Under the pieces are notes generated by a model that saw only the letters and a list, made by a program, of their open reading frames with translations, ran no database searches and was not told where the DNA came from. Below are positions 17,876 through 26,134 of a stretch of DNA of 64,000 nucleotides, in pieces. The position numbers and the translations under genes are program-made. How positions within the stretch are numbered: the stretch's first letter is position 1; each line of letters opens with the position of its first letter. This stretch comes from Collinsella sp. (GTDB taxonomy: Bacteria; Actinomycetota; Coriobacteriia; Coriobacteriales; Coriobacteriaceae), in assembly GCA_019425015.1 (NCBI GenBank), contig JAHYYJ010000004.1:119616-183615 (forward strand), given 5' to 3'.

Positions 17876-20800
17876 TCACGCTTCGCCCCAGAATCTATGC
17901 GTGTTGCGCAGGAGCTGTGCGGTTTTGCCCTCAGCGGCCGCAACGTCGGCCTCGTCAGCCTGCCAGGTCCAGTTGCCCGTGGCCACGCCCGGTACGTTCA
18001 TGCGCGTGTCGTCGCCAAGCCCCAGCACGTCCTGCAGCGGCATCATCACCAGGGGAGCGTCGCTTGTCAGGGCGTTGCCCATGAGCTCGCTTGCCAATGC
18101 AATGCCGCTCGGTTCGTCGCCACCCGCAAAGGAGCGCGTGCACCAGCCGGCAAGCGTCGAGGTGTCGTGCGTCGAGGTGTACAGGATCTTGCCCGGTGTG
18201 GGATGAATTCCGCAGCGAACGTCGTAGTCGCTAAACTCCAGCACGTCCATGCCGGGGAAGCCGCAGGTCGAAGCCATCGCACGAACGCCAGGCGTCAGAT
18301 AGCCCAGGTCCTCGGCGATAAAGTTGAGCGGACCCAGCTCGTCGTAGGCGGTCTGGAACAGGTCTTTGCCCGGGCCCGCAAGCCAGCGGCCATCGGCACA
18401 GGCCTTGCCGGCGGGGATGCTAAAGTAGCTGTGGAAGCCCAAGAAGTGGTCCAGGCGCACGCGGTCGTAGAGCGAAAACGCACGACATAGGCGATCCATC
18501 CACCAGCTATAGCCGTTCTGCTTCATGTGGTCCCAGCGGAACGTCGGGTTGCCCCACACCTGGCCCTCGGGCGCAAAGTTGTCGGGCGGCGCGCCAGAAA
18601 TCTCAATCGCCTTACCGGTATCGGACAGCCAGAAGTTCTCGGGCTCGCTCCATGCATCGGCCGAATCGTCCGAGACATACATCGGGATATCGCCGATGAC
18701 CTCGATGCCCTTCTTGTGCGCGTAGTTCATGAGCTCGCACCAGGCTAGGTCAAAGCGGTACTGCATGTACGCCTGAAGCTCGGCCTCGTCGTGGAAGCGC
18801 TTGTCGTCGATCAGATGCTCGTTGTAGCGCGCAACATCTGCCGGCCAATCGTGGCGCGATTCGCCCTCAAAGTACTTTTTGACGGCCATGTAGACGCAGT
18901 ACTTCTCGAGCCAATCGGCATTGCGATGTTTAAACGCGGTGTACAGCGGATCGGCATCCTCGCCGCCACGGGCCTTCCAAGTTTCAAAGTCGGCCGCCAG
19001 CTCCTCGTGGCTTTCGGGCAGCAGGTCGATATTGCCTGCAAAGGCCGAAGGACCGGCGTAAGGGGAGCGGAAGAAGTCCGTCGGGTTGACAGGCAGGACC
19101 TGCCAGTAGCGCATGCCCATAGCGGCCAGATGGTCGATAAAACGACGCGTTGGCGCGCCGATCGTGCCGGGCTTGCCGTCATCGGTCGGTACCGAGGTGA
19201 TATGGCACACAACGCCCGCGCCGTGATCGAGCGGCTCCTGCAGGCGCTGCTCGGCATGGTGATAGATGATCGAGGAGCCCAGCGGATACAAATCGAGCGT
19301 GACCGTGCCGTTGTGAATCTCGCACTCGTGACCGCTAATCACGTCACTCGCGCATTCGTCGAGCGCCGGAATCGTCACGCGGTGCGAATTGCGCAGACTA
19401 CGGTTGATGATAACCGTCGCGGACTCGCCATCCTTGCCCGTGCGGTTGTATGCCAGCACCTCGTCGTTGAGCGCGAAGGCCTTGATCTCGCCGTCGATCA
19501 TAAACGGCAGTGCGCGGCGTACGGCGGAGGCGTTTTTGACAATAGCCAGCGTGTCGAAGTCGTGCAGTTGGTCCTTGGTCGGCAGGGTGCGGCGGTTGCC
19601 CGGATCGGTTAGACCCTCCAGGCCGTATTCGTCGCCGTAGTAGATCGAAGGCACGCCGGGGAAGGTCATCTGCATGAGCGTGGCGAGCCAAAAACGGCTC
19701 TTGGCCAGGCCCATCGAGTTCTCGTCCAGGCGCCATTTGCTGCGCTCGCACTCGGGCAGCTGCGATTCGTCGGGGCCGCCGCCGAGCACCGAGATGATAC
19801 GCGGGCGGTCGTGGCTCGATAGCAGGTTGAGCGCGCAGGACAATGCCTCGCTCGGGTAGTTCTCGCGCAGGGTCTCGATATCCTCAGCGGCCTCGTAGGC
19901 GTTCTTGTAGCCCATCAAAAAGCCGATGACCATGTCGCGGAAGGGGTAATCCATAGCAGAGTCCAGCTCGGAGCCTTGCAGATAGCGGCGCAGATGGCCG
20001 TAGCTGATCTTGTTGGAGGCGTCTTCCCAGACTTCGCCGAGCAACAGTGCATCAGGCTTCTCGGCGAGCACGGCCTTTTTGATCTCGGCCAGGAAGTCAT
20101 CGGAAAGCTCGTCGGCCACGTCTAGGCGCCAGCCATGAGCGCCGGCACGTAGCCATTTACGGATCACGCCGTCCTTGCCCAGGAGCCGCTCGCGTACCAG
20201 CTCAGAGCTCTCATTGATGGCGGGCATATTGCCCACGCCCCACCAGCAGTCGTATGAGCCGTCCTCGTGGAAATAAAACGCATCGCGCCATGGCGAATCC
20301 TCGCTCTGCCACGCGCCCACGCCGGGGTAGTTGCCGTAGCGGTTGAAATAGATCGAGTCGTCACCCGTATGGTTAAAGACGCCGTCCAGAATGATGGAGA
20401 TGCCCAGCTTCTCGGCAGCCTGGCACAGCTCGGTAAAGTCCTGCTCGGTGCCCAGGATCGGGTCGATCTTGGTGTAGTCGGCCGTGTCGTAGCGGTGGTT
20501 GCTCGCGGCTTCAAAAATGGGGTTGAGGTAGATGGCTGTAAAGCCCAGCTCGGCGATGCGAGGCAGGTCTTCCTGGATGCCCTTGAGCGACCCGCCGTAG
20601 AAGTCCCAGGTTTTGATGGAGCCGTCTTCGGCGCGCTCGTACACGGGCGGCTCGTTCCAGTCCTCGACCATGCGGCGCTGGATTCCGTTGCGTGGTTTTT
20701 CGACCTCGGCCAGCGTGCGCTCGCGCCAGTTTTCATCTCGGGCGTAGCGATCGGGGAAGATCTGGTAGACCATGCCACGCTCGTACCACTCGGGACGCAC

Positions 20801-21172
20801 TTCGCGGTGCTTATAGACGGTAATCTGGAAGGACGGCACCTCGGCGTAGTCGTAAGTTACGCCCTCGCCACCGGTGCGACCCTGCGGTGCGCCCAAGCGG
20901 ACCTCGGGCTGGCCCTCGATATTGCAGATAAAGCTGTACCAGATAAGACAGGACTCGGTACACTCAAGCTCTACGGTATAAATGCCGTCGCCCTCGTGCG
21001 TCATGGGATACCGAGACTCACCGATCTCATCGACCCAGGTGCGCAGCGTAAGCGTTGCCTGGTTGGGGTCGGCATCCTCCAGAATCACGGAGAGCGAAAG
21101 GGTAGTTCCAGTGGTCACAGCGCCAAACGGAGTGCGAAACTGCGGAAGACGGCTGTTGTGTATCAATCTCAT
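17876..21172 (-). CDS. Bifunctional GH13 maltodextrin hydrolase / GH77 4-alpha-glucanotransferase
   Basis: 1098 residues from the ATG at 21172 (the upstream in-frame extension reads poorly; the ribosome site is weak). N-terminal beta domain (about 1-115) like that of neopullulanases, GH13 barrel (about 135-560) with GWRLDVADEL (nucleophile Asp), LLGEVWED (acid Glu) and SSHDR (third acid), then a complete MalQ-like domain from about 645 with LPVNPTDFFRSPYAGPSAF, VRLDHFLGF, FIAEDLGYL and STHDTSTLAGW. Together it can cut branched or cyclic maltodextrins and rebuild linear glucans. Last gene of the glycogen block; operator-like motifs lie upstream at 21269-21313. Confidence 0.9.
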   Translation of the reverse strand: MRLIHNSRLPQFRTPFGAVTTGTTLSLSVILEDADPNQATLTLRTWVDEIGESRYPMTHEGDGIYTVELECTESCLIWYSFICNIEGQPEVRLGAPQGRTGGEGVTYDYAEVPSFQITVYKHREVRPEWYERGMVYQIFPDRYARDENWRERTLAEVEKPRNGIQRRMVEDWNEPPVYERAEDGSIKTWDFYGGSLKGIQEDLPRIAELGFTAIYLNPIFEAASNHRYDTADYTKIDPILGTEQDFTELCQAAEKLGISIILDGVFNHTGDDSIYFNRYGNYPGVGAWQSEDSPWRDAFYFHEDGSYDCWWGVGNMPAINESSELVRERLLGKDGVIRKWLRAGAHGWRLDVADELSDDFLAEIKKAVLAEKPDALLLGEVWEDASNKISYGHLRRYLQGSELDSAMDYPFRDMVIGFLMGYKNAYEAAEDIETLRENYPSEALSCALNLLSSHDRPRIISVLGGGPDESQLPECERSKWRLDENSMGLAKSRFWLATLMQMTFPGVPSIYYGDEYGLEGLTDPGNRRTLPTKDQLHDFDTLAIVKNASAVRRALPFMIDGEIKAFALNDEVLAYNRTGKDGESATVIINRSLRNSHRVTIPALDECASDVISGHECEIHNGTVTLDLYPLGSSIIYHHAEQRLQEPLDHGAGVVCHITSVPTDDGKPGTIGAPTRRFIDHLAAMGMRYWQVLPVNPTDFFRSPYAGPSAFAGNIDLLPESHEELAADFETWKARGGEDADPLYTAFKHRNADWLEKYCVYMAVKKYFEGESRHDWPADVARYNEHLIDDKRFHDEAELQAYMQYRFDLAWCELMNYAHKKGIEVIGDIPMYVSDDSADAWSEPENFWLSDTGKAIEISGAPPDNFAPEGQVWGNPTFRWDHMKQNGYSWWMDRLCRAFSLYDRVRLDHFLGFHSYFSIPAGKACADGRWLAGPGKDLFQTAYDELGPLNFIAEDLGYLTPGVRAMASTCGFPGMDVLEFSDYDVRCGIHPTPGKILYTSTHDTSTLAGWCTRSFAGGDEPSGIALASELMGNALTSDAPLVMMPLQDVLGLGDDTRMNVPGVATGNWTWQADEADVAAAEGKTAQLLRNTHRFWGEA

Positions 21173-21268
21173 AATACGGTCCAGTTCAATAGAATCACGG
21201 CCTGCGGGCCATGGCTTTACGCACAAGTTGTAAGTATATCTGTTGTACACAGGCTGTATAAACAACAT

Positions 21269-21313
21269 CCGTTTACCATCGGCGAACGGTTGTCCTAGAA
21301 AATCGTTTTACCA
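21269..21313 (-). promoter_or_regulatory. Operator-like motifs upstream of the GH13-GH77 gene
   Basis: On the minus strand TGGTAAAACGA (21303-21313) and TGGTAAACGG (21269-21278) match the half sites found upstream of glgB. A TATACT-like -10 lies further downstream. Probably sites for a LacI-type sugar regulator that is not encoded in the window (inference). Confidence 0.45.
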
Positions 21314-21325
21314 CTACCTACAGAG

Positions 21326-21352
21326 AAGGGGCACCCAGTTGGAGCGCCCCTT
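21326..21352 (-). terminator. Hairpin after glgA
   Basis: AAGGGGC / GCCCCTT stem with a 13-bp loop about 40 bp past the glgA stop. Poor T tract. Confidence 0.5.
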
Positions 21353-21388
21353 GCTTAGGGTTTGATGAGGTTTTGAATCGTCTGCGTA

Positions 21389-23659
21389 CTAGCGGCGCTT
21401 GCGGGTGGCCGTTGCCTTGCGGACGGAGGTCTTCTTGGTCGGAGCCTTTTCCTCGGTCGCGGCGACGGGGGAGACCGGGGCCTTCTTGGCGGGCTCGGGC
21501 TTGGCCTTTACCTCGGCCTTGGGCTCCTCTTTAGCGGCAGCGGACTTGACCTCGGCTGCCTTCGGCTCAGGCTTGGCCTTTAGTGCGGTCTTGTCCTCGA
21601 CCTTAGCCTCCGCTTTGGGAGCAGCAGCCTTGGTCGTAGACTTCTTGGCCGTCGTCGTTGCGCGCTTGCGCGTGGTGGTCTTGGCGGCCGGCTTGGCCTC
21701 GACGGTTACCTTGGCCTTGGATTCGGCGGGCGTCTCCTCGACTTTGGCGGCCGGCTTTGTGGCTACATTGGTTGTGGCGGCCTTCGTGGTCGTCGATTTC
21801 GTTGTTATGGTCTTCTTGGCAGCTGTTGCCTTCTTGGCGGTCGCGGTCGTCTTCTTGGTAGCGGCCTTGGCCGGTGCCTTTGCCGCAGCCTTAGCCTCGA
21901 CGGCGTCGGCCTTTACCTCGGGAGCAGCCTCGGCTTCGGCGGCCTTCTTGGCAGCTGCGGTGGTGCGCTTGCGCGAGGTCGTTTTCTTGACAGCGGTGGT
22001 CTTGGTTGCCGTCGCCTTACGAGTCGTGGTCTTCTTGGCCGCAGGCTTCGCAGCGGGCTTCACCTCAGGCTCGGGCTCGGGAGTAGCCTCGACCTTCACC
22101 TCAGGATTGGCCTTAACGGGCTCAGCTTCAACCGGCTTCTCATCGGTCTTGGGCTCCTCAACAGCCGCCTCAACCACGGCCACTGGGCGCTCGATCTCCG
22201 GGTGCATAAAGAAGTACAGGTCCAGATACTTGTCGGCCGAGCGCGTCCAGCTAAAGTCCTGGCTCATGGCTTGCGTGACCAGCTGGTTCCAGGCATCGCG
22301 GTTGTCCCAGAACAGGCGTGCCGCACGGAACACGGCGTCGCCCATCTCGTCGCCGTTAAAGTTACTAAACGAGAAGCCCGTGCCCTCGCCGGTAAACTCG
22401 TTATACGGGATCACCGTGTCCTTCAGACCGCCGGTCTCACGAACAATCGGCAGGGTGCCGTAGCGCATGGCGATGATCTGCGACAGGCCGCAGGGCTCAA
22501 ACTTCGAAGGCATCAGGAACATGTCGGCTGCGGCATACATACGCTGCGACAGCGCAGGATCGAACTCGATGCGTGCGGCCATAGTGCCGGGGTACTTGTC
22601 CTGGAAGTATCGCAGTCCGTCCTCGTAGTCGCGGTCGCCAGTGCCAAGCACGGCCACCTGCACGCCGCCTGCCAAAATGCGATCGAGCGCGTACATGACC
22701 AGATCCAAGCCCTTCTGGCGCGTCAGACGCGTGACCATGACCATAAGCGGGCGGTCGTCGCGAACCTCGAGCCCCAGTTCTTCCTGCAGCTTGGCCTTGC
22801 ACACGGCCTTGCCCCCACGGTCATCAACCGTGTAGTTGGCGGCAATGCGCTTGTCGGTCGCCGGGTCAAAGCCCGCAACGTCGATGCCATTCAAAATGCC
22901 CTGCAGCGCATAGGAACGCTCGCGCAGAACGCCGTCCAGGCCCTCGCCAAACTCGGGCGTCTGGATCTCGTTGGCATAGGTGGGGCTCACCGTAGTGATG
23001 GCATCGGCATAGCGCAGGGCGCCCAGCATGTAGTTGATGCTGCAGGCGTCGCAACGCAACTGCGAGGCGGCCGCCGGAATATGCGCCACGCCCAGGATGT
23101 CCTCCATCACGGTGTCGCTAAACTGGCCCTGGAACGCCACGTTGTGGATCGAGAACACGGTCTTGACGCGGTCGTACAGCGGCAGGCCCTGGTAGAACTC
23201 GCGCAAGAACACGGGCGCCAGCGCCGTCTGCCAGTCATTGCAGTGCAGGATGTCGCACTCAAAGCCGGCCGGCAGGTGCTGCAGGCTCTCGGTGATGGCC
23301 TTGGAGAAGAACGCAAAGCGCTCACCGTCGTCAAAGAAGCCGTACGGATAGTCGCGTGCAAAGTAGCGTTCGTTGTCGATGAACATATAGGTGACGCCGT
23401 CGTGCTCGAGCTTCTCGAGACCGCAGTACTCGTTGCGCCAGCCCAGGCTCACGTAAAAGTCGGAGAAGTGCTCCATCTGCGCCTTGTACTCGTCCTTGAT
23501 GGTGGCGTACTTGGGCACCATGACGATGACCTCGGCGCCGGCGCGCACAAGCGCCGCGGGCAGCGAGCCCGCCACGTCGCCCAGGCCACCGGTCTTTACA
23601 AACGGTGCGCACTCGGCCGAGGCAAACACGATCTGCATCTTTTTGCTGGAATCTGCCAT
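21389..23659 (-). CDS. glgA: Glycogen synthase with long histone-H1-like tail
   Basis: 756 residues from the ATG at 23659 (GGGAG upstream; the ATG at 23671 overlaps that site). Residues 1-490 are a complete GT5 ADP-glucose glycogen synthase with KTGGLGDVAGSLP near the N-terminus and EPCGLSQIIAMRYG plus ETGGLKDTV near the C-terminal catalytic face. The last 265 or so residues are low complexity: repeated KKTT, AKKA, TTRKR and KPEPK motifs, acid-rich at first and strongly basic at the end (ATRKRR). Normal bacterial GlgA ends near residue 480. The tail could bind polyanions, glucan or partner proteins; its role is unknown. Confidence 0.92.
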   Translation of the reverse strand: MADSSKKMQIVFASAECAPFVKTGGLGDVAGSLPAALVRAGAEVIVMVPKYATIKDEYKAQMEHFSDFYVSLGWRNEYCGLEKLEHDGVTYMFIDNERYFARDYPYGFFDDGERFAFFSKAITESLQHLPAGFECDILHCNDWQTALAPVFLREFYQGLPLYDRVKTVFSIHNVAFQGQFSDTVMEDILGVAHIPAAASQLRCDACSINYMLGALRYADAITTVSPTYANEIQTPEFGEGLDGVLRERSYALQGILNGIDVAGFDPATDKRIAANYTVDDRGGKAVCKAKLQEELGLEVRDDRPLMVMVTRLTRQKGLDLVMYALDRILAGGVQVAVLGTGDRDYEDGLRYFQDKYPGTMAARIEFDPALSQRMYAAADMFLMPSKFEPCGLSQIIAMRYGTLPIVRETGGLKDTVIPYNEFTGEGTGFSFSNFNGDEMGDAVFRAARLFWDNRDAWNQLVTQAMSQDFSWTRSADKYLDLYFFMHPEIERPVAVVEAAVEEPKTDEKPVEAEPVKANPEVKVEATPEPEPEVKPAAKPAAKKTTTRKATATKTTAVKKTTSRKRTTAAAKKAAEAEAAPEVKADAVEAKAAAKAPAKAATKKTTATAKKATAAKKTITTKSTTTKAATTNVATKPAAKVEETPAESKAKVTVEAKPAAKTTTRKRATTTAKKSTTKAAAPKAEAKVEDKTALKAKPEPKAAEVKSAAAKEEPKAEVKAKPEPAKKAPVSPVAATEEKAPTKKTSVRKATATRKRR

Positions 23660-23683
23660 ATTGTCTCCCATGTTGCAATTCGA

Positions 23684-23717
23684 GAATAGCCGCCTGGCGC
23701 TAACCGGGCGGCTATTC
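23684..23717 (-). terminator. Terminator between glgD and glgA
   Basis: Perfect 11-bp stem GAATAGCCGCC / GGCGGCTATTC with a 12-bp loop. The minus-strand T run is weak, so read-through into glgA is possible. Confidence 0.65.
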
Positions 23718-23749
23718 TACTTGTTACGAGCGATGTTGCGGTGCCAACG

Positions 23750-24877
23750 TTAACGTACGATGGTGGTGTCGGAAGTTAACGGAGCCTTGCCCAGCACCAG
23801 GATGTTCTCGGGCGTGCCGCGAAGCTCGGTGTTGGTGGGAACCACGTTGTTTTTGTCCAGAATGGCGTTCTCAACGCGGGCGCCGCTCTTGATGATGCAG
23901 CTCTGGTTGATGATCGAGTTGGTCACCGAAGCGCCTTCCTCGACCACGACGCCGCGCGACAGGATCGAGTTGCGCACGGTGCCCTTGATGATGCAGCCGG
24001 CCGAGATGATCGAGTTGCAGGCGTGGCTGCCGGTCGCATAGCGCGAAGGCGGCACGTCGTGAGCCTTGGTCAGGATCGGGCGCTCGGGGTCAAAGAGCTG
24101 GTCGGCCACGGTCTGGTCGAGCAGGTCCATGCTGCGGCGATACAGCGACTTCTCGCTAAACACGCCCACGACCTCGCCCTTGTACTCGTAGCTGCACACG
24201 TCGATGTTGCCAAAGTCGCCCTGGAGTGCCTCGAGCAGGTCCAGATAGTCGGCGGCCTGGTAGTGGTCGATAATCTCGAGCAGCGTATCGCGGTTGACGA
24301 TGCAGCAGTCCATAGAGGCGTTGTCGCCGTACACGACGCCGGCGCTCACGCCCGTCAGGCGGCCGTTCTCGTTAATCTCGAGCTTGGTCTCGTCATCGAC
24401 GTTGCGCGTGGCCTTGCAGTACACCACGGTCATCTGGGCGCCAGAGTTCTCGTGCGCCTCGATGATGGTGTTAAGGTCCATGTTAAAGATGATGTTGGTG
24501 CCCATCATCACAACATAGGGATTCTCCGAGCGCTGGAACAGCGTCTTGTTGGAGATGATGTCGCGCAGCAGGAAGCGCATGCCGCCCTTGGTGGTGCCAT
24601 ACGCGTTGCCGGGCACCATGAACAGGCCGCCTTTCTTGCGGTCCAGGCCCCAGTCCTTGCCCGAGCCCACGTGGTCGATCAGCGAGCGGTAGTTGCCCGG
24701 CATGACGACGCCGACGGTCTTGATGCCGGCGTTCATCATGTTGGACAGCGGAAAGTCGATCAGGCGGTAGCGGCCCAAAAACGGAACGGATGCGATGGGG
24801 CGGTCCTTGAGCAGCACGCTGCCGTAGGTCGAAGAGTAGTTAGCGGTGATATAACCGATGGCCTTGCGATTGATCAT
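23750..24877 (-). CDS. glgD: Glucose-1-phosphate adenylyltransferase regulatory subunit
   Basis: 375 residues from the ATG at 24877 (GGGGGA upstream; 4 bp after the glgC stop). Nucleotidyltransferase fold with LGRYRLIDFPLSNMMNAGI but without the GGxGxRL pyrophosphorylase loop at the N-terminus, which reads YITANYSSTYGS instead; a left-handed beta-helix follows. That pattern marks GlgD, which pairs with GlgC to form the active ADP-glucose pyrophosphorylase in many Firmicutes. Gene order glgC-glgD supports this. Confidence 0.9.
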   Translation of the reverse strand: MINRKAIGYITANYSSTYGSVLLKDRPIASVPFLGRYRLIDFPLSNMMNAGIKTVGVVMPGNYRSLIDHVGSGKDWGLDRKKGGLFMVPGNAYGTTKGGMRFLLRDIISNKTLFQRSENPYVVMMGTNIIFNMDLNTIIEAHENSGAQMTVVYCKATRNVDDETKLEINENGRLTGVSAGVVYGDNASMDCCIVNRDTLLEIIDHYQAADYLDLLEALQGDFGNIDVCSYEYKGEVVGVFSEKSLYRRSMDLLDQTVADQLFDPERPILTKAHDVPPSRYATGSHACNSIISAGCIIKGTVRNSILSRGVVVEEGASVTNSIINQSCIIKSGARVENAILDKNNVVPTNTELRGTPENILVLGKAPLTSDTTIVR

Positions 24878-24881
24878 CGGA

Positions 24882-26030
24882 TCATTCCCCCTTCCCGATA
24901 ACGACGTCATTTCCAACGACGGCCGTATCCTTGGTGGTATCGACAGAGCCGAGCTTCACGCCCTCTTCGACCGTGGAGTTCTCGCCCAAAATAGCGCGGC
25001 AGATGTGCGCGCCGCTCTTAACGTGCGCACCCGGCAGCAGCACGGAGTCCTCGACCACGGCGCGCTCCTCGATGATGACATCGGTCGAAAGGATCGAGTG
25101 GCGAGCGGTGCCGTAGATCTTGCAGCCGTTGGAGACCAGGCAGTCGTCCAGGCGGCCGTCCGGTCCAATGTAGTGCGGCGGACGCGTGGTGATGTTGGAC
25201 ATGATGGGGAAGTTCTTGTCGAACAGATCGAACTCGGGGTTGTTACCCAGCAGGTCCATCGAGGTCTCATGGAAGCTGGCGATGGTGCCGACGTCCTTCC
25301 AGAAGCCGTGGAACTCGTAGCTGTACAGGCGCTTGTTCTCACCGAGCAGCTTGGGGATGATGTCCTTGCCAAAGTCGTGGCTCGAGCGCTGGTCCAGAGC
25401 GTCCTCCTCGAGCGCCTCGATCAGCACGTCGGCCGAGAAGATGTAGATGCCCATGGACGCGAGGTTCGAATCGGGCTTCTCGGGCTTCTCGGTGAACTTG
25501 GTGATGCGGCCGTCTTCGGGGTCGGTGGTCAGGATGCCAAAGCGGCTGGCTTCCTCCCACGGCACGGGCATAACGCTCACCGTGAGGTCGGCGTTGTTCT
25601 CAATGTGCGTCTTGAGCATCTTGCGGTAGTCCATGCGATACAGGTGATCGCCCGAAAGAATCAGGACGTACTTGGGGTCGTTGGCCTTGATGTAGTCGAG
25701 GTTCTGCGTAATGGCGTCGGCCGTGCCCGCATACCAGGCGCCGCCTGTCTGCGTCTCGTACGGCGGCAGGATCGACACGCCGCCGTCGCGGCTGTCCAGA
25801 TCCCACGCCTCGCCGGAGCCCACGTAGGCATGCAGCAGGTAGGGACGGTACTGCGTCAGAACGCCCACCGTGTCGATGCCCGAGTTGGAGCAGTTGGACA
25901 GCGAAAAGTCGATAATGCGGAACTTGCCACCAAAGCTAACCGCCGGCTTGGCGATCTTTTGGGTGAGTGCCCCCAATCGGCTGCCCTGTCCTCCTGCGAG
26001 GAGCATCGCGATGCATTCTTTCTTACTCAT
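24882..26030 (-). CDS. glgC: Glucose-1-phosphate adenylyltransferase catalytic subunit
   Basis: 382 residues with LLAGGQGSRLGALT (nucleotide loop), FRIIDFSLSNCSNSGI, and a C-terminal beta-helix. It makes ADP-glucose, the donor for GlgA. GAAGGAGA precedes the ATG. Followed directly by glgD. Confidence 0.96.
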   Translation of the reverse strand: MSKKECIAMLLAGGQGSRLGALTQKIAKPAVSFGGKFRIIDFSLSNCSNSGIDTVGVLTQYRPYLLHAYVGSGEAWDLDSRDGGVSILPPYETQTGGAWYAGTADAITQNLDYIKANDPKYVLILSGDHLYRMDYRKMLKTHIENNADLTVSVMPVPWEEASRFGILTTDPEDGRITKFTEKPEKPDSNLASMGIYIFSADVLIEALEEDALDQRSSHDFGKDIIPKLLGENKRLYSYEFHGFWKDVGTIASFHETSMDLLGNNPEFDLFDKNFPIMSNITTRPPHYIGPDGRLDDCLVSNGCKIYGTARHSILSTDVIIEERAVVEDSVLLPGAHVKSGAHICRAILGENSTVEEGVKLGSVDTTKDTAVVGNDVVIGKGE

Positions 26031-26070
26031 CGATTTCTCCTTCTGTCATCGATGTTCCTAACCCATTAGC

Positions 26071-26099
26071 GACGGGCGCGGCGCACTGTCACGCCCGTC
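26071..26099 (-). terminator. Hairpin between glgP and glgC
   Basis: GACGGGCG / CGCCCGTC stem with a 13-bp loop. No T tract, so it may stabilise or attenuate the message rather than end it. Confidence 0.4.
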
Positions 26100-26134
26100 G
26101 AGTAATGCCGTGCGGCAAAGGGAGCTCGCGCGCT

